Source: Hymenobacter plasmatis
GTDB taxonomy: Bacteria > Bacteroidota > Bacteroidia > Cytophagales > Hymenobacteraceae
Length of the DNA stretch: 64,000 bases
Reading direction: 5' to 3'
Assembly: GCF_020711255.1 (NCBI RefSeq)
Contig: NZ_JAJFAW010000021.1
Location: forward strand, 1-64,000
The position numbers and the translations under genes are program-made. Of this stretch, positions 58,225 to 64,000 are shown piece by piece. A model generated the notes under the pieces. The model saw only the letters and a program-made list of their open reading frames with translations, searched no databases and was not told where the DNA came from. Position 1 is the first letter of the stretch. The number at the start of each line of letters is the position of its first letter.

Positions 58225-59250
58225 ATGAAAGACTATATTTTTAACCTGCCCGACCTGCTGCTGGAAAGCGGGGAAACCCTTTCCGGCGCGCACGTGGCCT
58301 ACCGCACCTGGGGCCAGCTCAACTCCGACCGCGACAACGTGGTGTGGGTGTGCCACGCCCTCACGGCCAATGCCGACGTGCTGAGCTGGTGGCCGGGCCT
58401 GGTGGGGCCAGGCTGCTACTTCGACCCGGCCGACTGGTTTATTGTGTGCGCCAACGTGTTGGGTTCCTGCTACGGCAGCACCAGCCCACTCGATGCGGAC
58501 CCGGCCACGGGCCAGCCCCGCTACCAGCACTTCCCGCGGCTTTCCATCCGCGACCTCGTGGCGGCGCACGAAGCGCTGCGCCAGGAATTGGGCCTGGAGG
58601 ACATTCACACGATAATTGGGGGCTCGCTGGGTGGGCAGCAGGCATTGGAATGGGCAGTGCAGCGGCCGGATTTGTTCGACCACCTGGTGGTCATTGCCAC
58701 CAACGCCCGCCATTCGGCCTGGGGCATTGCCTTCAACGAGGCGCAACGCCTGGCCATTGAGGCCGACCCGACTTACGCCGCCGGCCAGCCTGGCGGGGGC
58801 GACGACGGCCTGCGCGCTGCCCGGGCCATTGCCCTGCTCAGCTACCGCAGCTACTCGGCCTACGTCGACTCCCAAACCGACCCCGAAGACCACCTGCTGC
58901 GCGAGCACCGCGCCAGCACCTACCAGCGCTACCAGGGCGACAAGCTAGTGGCTCGTTTCGACGCCTACAGCTACGTGGCCCTGAGCCGAGCCATGGACAC
59001 CCACAACCTGGGCCGCGGCCGGGGCGGGGTGCCGGCGGCCTTGCGCCGCGTGGGCGCCCGCACGCTGGTGCTGGGCATTACTTCCGACGTGCTTTTTCCG
59101 CTCAGCGAGCAGCGGGAGCTGGCCAATCACATTCCCGGCGCCATGTACGCCGAGCTGGATTCGCGCTACGGGCACGACGGCTTTTTACTCGAAACCGCTG
59201 CCATCACCCACTTTCTGGAGCTTTTCTACGCGCCCACGTTTGCGCATTGA
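58225..59250 (+). CDS. metX: Homoserine O-acetyltransferase
   Basis: The 341-residue alpha/beta-hydrolase-fold enzyme activates homoserine with acetyl-CoA to supply MetY. The catalytic triad is Ser134 in IGGSLGGQQALEW, Asp288 in GITSDVLFP and His317 in RYGHDGFL. Other family segments are VWVCHALTANADV, ANVLGSCYGSTSPL and YVALSRAMDTHNLGRGRGG. Length is slightly below the usual 350-380. Succinyl-CoA use is known for some relatives and cannot be excluded. It is second in the metY-metX operon, under the same leader, and a strong terminator follows. Confidence 0.96.
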   Translation: MKDYIFNLPDLLLESGETLSGAHVAYRTWGQLNSDRDNVVWVCHALTANADVLSWWPGLVGPGCYFDPADWFIVCANVLGSCYGSTSPLDADPATGQPRYQHFPRLSIRDLVAAHEALRQELGLEDIHTIIGGSLGGQQALEWAVQRPDLFDHLVVIATNARHSAWGIAFNEAQRLAIEADPTYAAGQPGGGDDGLRAARAIALLSYRSYSAYVDSQTDPEDHLLREHRASTYQRYQGDKLVARFDAYSYVALSRAMDTHNLGRGRGGVPAALRRVGARTLVLGITSDVLFPLSEQRELANHIPGAMYAELDSRYGHDGFLLETAAITHFLELFYAPTFAH

Positions 59251-59369
59251 TGCGGTGAAATAGGTAGGGGCAGGGCTTGCCCCTGCCCGACCGTTCACGT
59301 TGATGCACGCGGCGCTGTCGTAGCTGGAGCTGCCAGTTGAGCTGGGTCAGGCTTGAACTCATTCGCGAA

Positions 59370-59413
59370 AAAAAGCAAAGGCCCCATTCGTACGAATGGG
59401 GCCTTTGCTTTTT
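59370..59413. terminator. Bidirectional intrinsic terminator after metX
   Basis: A 44-nt perfect palindrome (AAAAAGCAAAGGCCCCATTC and its complement) with T-runs at both ends separates metX from the convergent esterase gene. Another small palindrome, GGGGCAGGGCTTGCCCCTGC, lies at about 59267-59288 and looks like a dispersed repeat. Confidence 0.9.
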
Positions 59414-59429
59414 CATTTCAGCAGCAGGG

Positions 59430-60665
59430 CTACTGGAATTCTATACGAACCGGTAGCTGCCCGGGAAACTTCAGCCAATACATGCCCACTTTTAGGGAGC
59501 CGCGCAGCACGGTTAGGTCCCGCCCGCTGGGGCTGAGGGTGCGCACTGCCCGCCCGGTGGCATCCAGCAAGTGGGCTTCGGCCAGCAGTGGCCAAGACTC
59601 GGGCAGTAGCACCCGCACGGCGTCTTCGGCCGGAAGCGGGTAGGCTTGTGCCACTGGTAATGCTTTAGCACTACCCGGTTTCATGGCGGTAATGACGGTG
59701 CCGGCCTGGCCCAGGCTGGGCCGCAGGAAATCGCGGATGGTGCGGAACGTGGTATCGGCGTAAGCGGCGTTGTTCTCGAAGGGAATGTGGCCAGCACCCC
59801 GCAACGTCCGCAGCGTGTTGCGGATGCCTACGGCCGTGGCCCGGGGATGCAGCCGGCCGCTGCCGTACACATACTTGGGTGGAAATACCGAGCCCACCCG
59901 GCCCTGAAAATACGGCACGGTGGCATCGGCGGTGCCATGGACGCTGCAAAGCGGCGCGTTCCCTGGCTCAATTAAGCTGGGGTTTTCGGTGGCACCGCTC
60001 AGGTTGAGCACGGCCAGCACGGCACTGCTGTAGCCAGGGTTGCCACTGGCCCCCTCGATGCCACCCAGGCCGGCGAGGTCTACATACGCCGGTACTTCGC
60101 TGGCCTTATCTAAGTAGCCCACTGCCAGCGCCGCAAAAGCCCCGGCCGACGAGCCGCCCACCGTAATGTAGTTGGGCTGAACGTGGTAGAGATTGGTGGT
60201 AGCGGCGTCTTTGCGGAAGAAGCGCACGGCCGCACGCAGGTCCTGCATGCCCCGAATAGCAGCCTTGGCCACTTGCGGCGTGTCGGCCGGCACGTTAAGG
60301 CCGGTGAACGGGAAGCCCAGCCGGTAGTCGATGCTAGCCGTGACGTAGCCTAACTTGGCAAACTGGGTGCACACGGCCACCATGTAAGGATCGGTGCGCG
60401 AGCCCAAGACAAAGCCGCCCTGGTGAGCGAAGATGATGACCGGCCGCTGGGGCGTTGCGTCGCCGGTGGGCTGGTAAATGTCCATCAGCAGTGTTTGGGT
60501 GGTGCCGGCGAAGGTCACGGCCGAGCCGTACGCCACGCCGGAAGCCACCGTCACGTTTGGGAAAATCGGCCGGTAGTAGCGGCCGCCCGTGGTATCAATC
60601 TGGGCCGAAGCGGTTTGCAGTCCCGCCAGCAGCAAAGCCGCGAAGAGTAGAAAAGCTGATTTCAT
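59430..60665 (-). CDS. Secreted carboxylesterase-like alpha/beta hydrolase with T9SS domain
   Basis: The 411-residue protein has a signal peptide (ending TASAQ), an esterase domain (about 30-310: VIIFAHQGGFVLGSR, nucleophile Ser173 in GGSSAGAFAAL, Asp247 in HGTADATVPY, His293 in GAGHIPFEN) and a short C-terminal domain (about 335-411: AYPLPAEDAVRVLLPESWPL) like a T9SS type A signal. It is likely to be exported as an esterase or lipase; the substrate is unknown. The N-terminal 310 residues are very close to those of the adjacent larger gene (60802-63759), so the two arose by tandem duplication. The ATG at 60665 starts the signal peptide. Confidence 0.88.
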   Translation of the reverse strand: MKSAFLLFAALLLAGLQTASAQIDTTGGRYYRPIFPNVTVASGVAYGSAVTFAGTTQTLLMDIYQPTGDATPQRPVIIFAHQGGFVLGSRTDPYMVAVCTQFAKLGYVTASIDYRLGFPFTGLNVPADTPQVAKAAIRGMQDLRAAVRFFRKDAATTNLYHVQPNYITVGGSSAGAFAALAVGYLDKASEVPAYVDLAGLGGIEGASGNPGYSSAVLAVLNLSGATENPSLIEPGNAPLCSVHGTADATVPYFQGRVGSVFPPKYVYGSGRLHPRATAVGIRNTLRTLRGAGHIPFENNAAYADTTFRTIRDFLRPSLGQAGTVITAMKPGSAKALPVAQAYPLPAEDAVRVLLPESWPLLAEAHLLDATGRAVRTLSPSGRDLTVLRGSLKVGMYWLKFPGQLPVRIEFQ

Positions 60666-60801
60666 AACATACAGTCTAAGACAGCAAAAGAATAAAATCA
60701 ACCGGCCCACCCGGACGCCTCATCAACCCAGGATTTCACAAGCCCCAGGCCGGCCGGTATTATCAATAGTAATACCGGCCAGCAAGGCATTGGGTTTCCG
60801 C

Positions 60802-63759
60802 TTATTGCACCACCACGCGGCGCACCAGCGGGGTGCCCGCCACACGCAGATGCAGCTGGTACACGCCCGGCGCTAGCCCCAGCACGTTCACCTCGGCGTT
60901 GAGCAGCTGGCCGGTGGGCGCCGCCAACGACTGACTGCGTACGGTTTGGCCCAGGCCATTGGTGAGCCAAGCGGCCACCACCGGCACCCCGGCCGGCAGC
61001 GGAAGCTGCACCCGGAAGCTACCCGAAGCCGGGTTGGGGTACACCTGCAATTGGGCCGCCAGGGCTTGGGCTGCCGTGGTGGCCGTCACGTTGGCGGCGC
61101 GCAGCTCCAGCGCAAACCGGTTGGGCGCCGAGAGGCTGGCCAGCGTGAAGCGGTACTGGGTGCCAGCCGCCAGCGGGGTGCGGGTGCCGGTGAGGGCATC
61201 GGTCAGGGTGAGGGCGGTGCCGGGAGTGAAATTGACCAGGTCCTCGGCGGCCAGCACGTACGTGCCCGTGTGGGGAGCGGTGAGCGCCAGCGGCACCACG
61301 GTCGCGGCCGTGAGCAGGGGCAGCCCGTTGATGGCCAGTTCGTGGCCGGCCGCTACGGAGGCCAGGTTCAGGCCACTGGGGTTGGGCAGCTTGTCGGCAT
61401 CGTAGGCGAGGTCGGGGCCGGCGGTCGCGCCGGCTTCGAGGTAGAGGTAGGTTTCGTCAAGGGAGCCGGGCGTGGCCGCATCGGCTAGGGTCAGGCGCAG
61501 GCGCGGCCGGGTATCGGCGGTGCTGCGCTGCAGCGTGGCGGCGTTGGCCCCCGCAAAGTCCGTGATTCGGGCGCGCAGGTTGAAAGTAACCGTGACGGGG
61601 GCCGTGGCGAGGGAGCGCACAAAGAAGCCCTGGCCCAGCGGCACCGTGCTACCGACACCGCCCATGCCGTTGAGGTACGTGCGGTACCGGCCCTCGTATT
61701 GCTTGGTGCTCACGAAAATGTACATGGCCGAGCTCATGCCCGCTGGCACCGTTACGTTGTCCCAGTTCAGGGCCGAGGCAAATGGGTTGCCGAGCAGGTG
61801 CCAGCCGGCATCGGGCGAAACCGCCGCGGCGAGGCTCACGGGAATGTCTTCGTTGTTGCGGCTGAGCGGCCCGGTGAAGGCCAGCGTCTGGTTGGCCTTC
61901 AGGTTGACGGCGTAGCCCTGGCCCCGCACCAGCGGCGCGGGGGCGTTGTTAAAATCAAGCGGCACAAACCAGCCCTTGTCGAATGCCGAGTAGCTCGTGG
62001 CGGGAGACGTCGCCACCCGGCCCTGCTCGTAATCGAACAGGTTGGGGAAGGGCACCACCAGGTCGGGACGGGTGCTGGTGTTGTAGGCCGGCGTGAGCAC
62101 CGGCGTGAACGAGGCCGTGGCCAGGTCTACGGTCTTCACGTTATCGACCGGAGTGGCCAGGTGCCGGTAGCCCAGGCCTGGATTCACCGCAGGGTCTATA
62201 TAGCGCTGCACGGTGAGTGCGCTGGTGAGGGTGCCGGGGCCGGGTGTGGACAGGGCCGTGCCGGCGGGGCCCGACAGCAAGGTGAGCGCGCGGGTGCTGT
62301 TGTTCAGGGTGCCGCTGGTGGGCAGCAGCCGCTGGCTGATGCTCAGGGCGTTGGTCAGGGTCACCGAGTTGGCGGCTGGCAAGGCTATTTCCAGCTCGCG
62401 CACCTGGGCGGGTAGGCCGGAGCCGGTTACCTGGTCGGTGGTGCCTTCGTAGGCATAGCCGGCACCGGAGCTGAAAATCCGGGTGCCGGTGTTACGGATG
62501 GCGCCCGTGGCCCCACTGGCCGCAATGCCCTCGGGACTGCAGATGCGCAGCGTGGCGCCGGCCTGCAGCTCAAAGCTGCCGGGGCCGTCTACTACGAAGC
62601 AATTGGTTTTCAGCGAGCCCGGCGTCTGGCCGGTCTGGCTTTTCACCACCAGCGTGCCGTACACCGTGATGTTGCCCAGCAGCACGGCCTGGCTGCTGTT
62701 GATGGTAATATCCTGGTAAGAGCCCCCGGCTACGTTGGTGGGCGTGCTGATGACCAGGCTGGGATACGACGGCGCCGTGACCGGAACCAGGAGCGGCCGC
62801 AGGAACTCGCGCATGTCGCGATACGCGGTATCGGCATAGGCCAGGCCCGCAGCGGTGGTGCTCTCAAAGGGCACGTGGCCCGCACCGCGCAGGGTGCGCA
62901 GGCGGTTGGGCACGCCCACCGTAGTAGCGTAGGGGTTGAGCCGGCCGCTGCCAAACACATACTTGGGCGGCAGCAGCGAGCCCACCGTGCCCTGCAAGTA
63001 GGGCACGGTGGCATCGGCGGTGCCGTGCATGCTGTACAATGGAGCATTGCCGAACTCAATGAGGCTGGGCCGCTCGGTGGCGCCGCTCAGGTTGAGCACA
63101 GCCAGCACCGCGCTGCTGTAGCCGGGGTTGCCACTGCTTCCTTCAATGCCACCCAGACCGGCGAGGTCCACGTAAGCGGGCACCTCGCTGTCTTTGTCTA
63201 AGTACCCAACTTCGAGGGCCGCAAACGCCCCCGCCGATGAACCCCCAACCGCGATACGGCTTGGGCTGACCCGATAGGTATTCGTAGTAACGGCATCCTT
63301 GCGGAAAAAGCGCACCGCCGCGCGCAGGTCCTGCATGCCCCGGATGGCGGCTTTGGCTACCTGCGGGGTATCGGCCGGAGCTCGCAAGCCCGTCAGCGCG
63401 AAGCCCAGCCGATAGTCGATGCTGGCCGTGATGTAGCCCAACTTGGCAAACTGGGTGCACACCTTCACCATGTAGGCATCGGTGCGCGAGCCCGTGACAA
63501 AACCGCCCTGGTGAGCGAAGATGATGACCGGCCGCTCGGCAACAATATCGCCGGTGGGCTGGTAAATGTCCATCAGCAGCGTTTGAGTAGTGCCGGCGAA
63601 GGTGACGGCCGAGCCGTACGCCACGCCGGAAGTCACCGTCACGTTTGGGAAAATCGGCCGGTAGTAACGGCCGCCGGTGGTGTCGATGGGCGTTTGGGCC
63701 GAAGCCGTGTGCCAAACGCTGAGCAAGAGCAACAACGCGAAAAGTAAAGTAGACTTCAT
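60802..63759 (-). CDS. Large secreted esterase paralog with extended middle region and T9SS domain
   Basis: The 985-residue protein repeats the esterase domain of the neighbour (signal peptide to TASAQ; GGSSAGAFAALEVGYLDKDS; HGTADATVPY; GAGHVPFES) in its first 330 residues. A region of about 560 residues absent from the neighbour follows: a parallel-beta-like part (QDITINSSQAVLLGNITVYG to GSFELQAGATLRICSPEG), a Bacteroidota secreted-protein module with YSAFDKGWFVPLDF and DAGWHLLGNPFASALNWDNV, and further beta-domains. The last 80 residues (LQVYPNPASGSFRVQLPLPA onward) form the T9SS type A sorting domain. It probably acts at the cell surface; the middle region may bind a polymer. The two paralogs are 136 nt apart in the same direction. 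Confidence 0.9.
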   Translation of the reverse strand: MKSTLLFALLLLLSVWHTASAQTPIDTTGGRYYRPIFPNVTVTSGVAYGSAVTFAGTTQTLLMDIYQPTGDIVAERPVIIFAHQGGFVTGSRTDAYMVKVCTQFAKLGYITASIDYRLGFALTGLRAPADTPQVAKAAIRGMQDLRAAVRFFRKDAVTTNTYRVSPSRIAVGGSSAGAFAALEVGYLDKDSEVPAYVDLAGLGGIEGSSGNPGYSSAVLAVLNLSGATERPSLIEFGNAPLYSMHGTADATVPYLQGTVGSLLPPKYVFGSGRLNPYATTVGVPNRLRTLRGAGHVPFESTTAAGLAYADTAYRDMREFLRPLLVPVTAPSYPSLVISTPTNVAGGSYQDITINSSQAVLLGNITVYGTLVVKSQTGQTPGSLKTNCFVVDGPGSFELQAGATLRICSPEGIAASGATGAIRNTGTRIFSSGAGYAYEGTTDQVTGSGLPAQVRELEIALPAANSVTLTNALSISQRLLPTSGTLNNSTRALTLLSGPAGTALSTPGPGTLTSALTVQRYIDPAVNPGLGYRHLATPVDNVKTVDLATASFTPVLTPAYNTSTRPDLVVPFPNLFDYEQGRVATSPATSYSAFDKGWFVPLDFNNAPAPLVRGQGYAVNLKANQTLAFTGPLSRNNEDIPVSLAAAVSPDAGWHLLGNPFASALNWDNVTVPAGMSSAMYIFVSTKQYEGRYRTYLNGMGGVGSTVPLGQGFFVRSLATAPVTVTFNLRARITDFAGANAATLQRSTADTRPRLRLTLADAATPGSLDETYLYLEAGATAGPDLAYDADKLPNPSGLNLASVAAGHELAINGLPLLTAATVVPLALTAPHTGTYVLAAEDLVNFTPGTALTLTDALTGTRTPLAAGTQYRFTLASLSAPNRFALELRAANVTATTAAQALAAQLQVYPNPASGSFRVQLPLPAGVPVVAAWLTNGLGQTVRSQSLAAPTGQLLNAEVNVLGLAPGVYQLHLRVAGTPLVRRVVVQ

Positions 63760-63933
63760 AGAATCAGGAAAAGGGTGCCGATGGTAAAAGCTGTGCCGTG
63801 TGCTTGACGCAGAACCAGCCCCCGAGGTTGGCTCCTTGCTTCCCCAAACTTAACCGACAACACCCGCATATAGCACCACGGTAGCATAGCCGCCAAGTCC
63901 TGCGTTATTTGCGGTCGTTTTTTTCCGTTTTCT

Positions 63934-64000
63934 ATGTCGGCATTATTTCCTCCCGCTTTGCAGCGTGGCCAGCGCGTGGCCATCGTCAGCCCCGCCCGTA
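63934..64000 (+). CDS. LD-carboxypeptidase, N-terminal fragment (cut by window edge)
   Basis: The first 22 codons read MSALFPPALQRGQRVAIVSP AR. The segment PPALQRGQRVAIVSPA is the start of peptidase family S66 (LD-carboxypeptidase, cleaving the terminal D-Ala of muropeptides in cell-wall recycling), where a P-x-x-L-x-x-G-D-x-x-x-I-V-x-P-A pattern is typical. The rest lies outside the window, so the catalytic residues are not visible. It is divergent from the large esterase gene; the 174-nt gap holds no recognised consensus promoter. Confidence 0.7.
   Translation, partial: MSALFPPALQRGQRVAIVSPAR

Noticed and set aside
63756..63983. 75-codon leftward frame at the window edge
   Set aside because: No family resemblance, and it overlaps the start of the LD-carboxypeptidase gene, whose N-terminal motif is clear.
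1..64000. tRNA, rRNA, prophage or insertion-sequence genes
   Set aside because: None was seen on reading both strands; no transposase, integrase or structural phage protein is encoded by any plausible gene.

Overview
The window is a high-GC chromosomal segment from a member of the Bacteroidota, most likely Hymenobacter or a close relative in the Cytophagales. The evidence is a SusC/SusD pair, several proteins with type IX secretion (T9SS) C-terminal domains, a secreted DUF1800/DUF1501 pair, Bacteroidetes-type promoters (TTG, about 20 nt, then TAnnTTTG) without obvious Shine-Dalgarno sequences, and many long hairpin repeats between genes. No tRNA, rRNA, CRISPR array, transposase or phage gene was seen.

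Layout. (1) 0.1-11.0 kb: mixed housekeeping and secreted proteins: a carboxypeptidase-regulatory-domain protein, aspartate-semialdehyde dehydrogenase (asd), a lamin-tail-domain surface protein, the DUF1800/DUF1501 pair, a TonB-C-domain protein and an alpha/beta hydrolase. (2) 11.1-39.9 kb: a large arabinan utilisation locus: a LacI-type regulator, four GH43 enzymes, GH51 arabinofuranosidase, GH127 beta-L-arabinofuranosidase, GH27 and GH36 enzymes, araA, araB, araD, aldose 1-epimerase, SusC/SusD and a transaldolase/phosphoglucose isomerase fusion. Enzymes sent outside or to the membrane would cut the polymer, SusCD would import oligosaccharides, periplasmic enzymes would release arabinose, AraA/B/D would make xylulose 5-phosphate and the fusion would carry carbon into glycolysis. 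Four near-palindromic sites (core half-site CGATTGTG) at 12.4, 16.6, 28.2 and 39.9 kb look like operators of the LacI regulator. (3) 40-50.6 kb: a T9SS-exported protein, an amidohydrolase, a DUF3850 protein, a secreted MetX-like hydrolase, a Gfo/Idh/MocA oxidoreductase, an aldo/keto reductase and dxs. (4) 50.9-56.0 kb: a TonB-dependent receptor with a Gly/Pro-rich tail, a flippase-like membrane protein, a lipoprotein and a LysM protein. (5) 56.1-59.3 kb: a methionine/cysteine operon, metY-metX, with a long leader. (6) 59.4-64 kb: two paralogous secreted esterases and the start of an LD-carboxypeptidase gene.

The most unusual element is the metY leader. A consensus promoter (56143-56174) is followed by a SAM-I riboswitch (56211-56304), then a 51-codon reading frame (56347-56502) whose product ends RMRMCCCPCCC, i.e. 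six cysteines in the last seven codons. Its last codons and stop lie in a hairpin, and further downstream an 11-bp long-range stem runs directly into six T residues, 43 nt before the metY ATG. This suggests that the operon is read out for SAM by the riboswitch and for cysteine by ribosome stalling in the small frame. This is an inference from sequence alone.

A second theme is intergenic repeats. At least nine elements of two related subfamilies (arms like GTCATGCTGAGCG...AGCATCT, with two distinct loop types) sit between genes, sometimes nested, together with four other palindromic repeat types.
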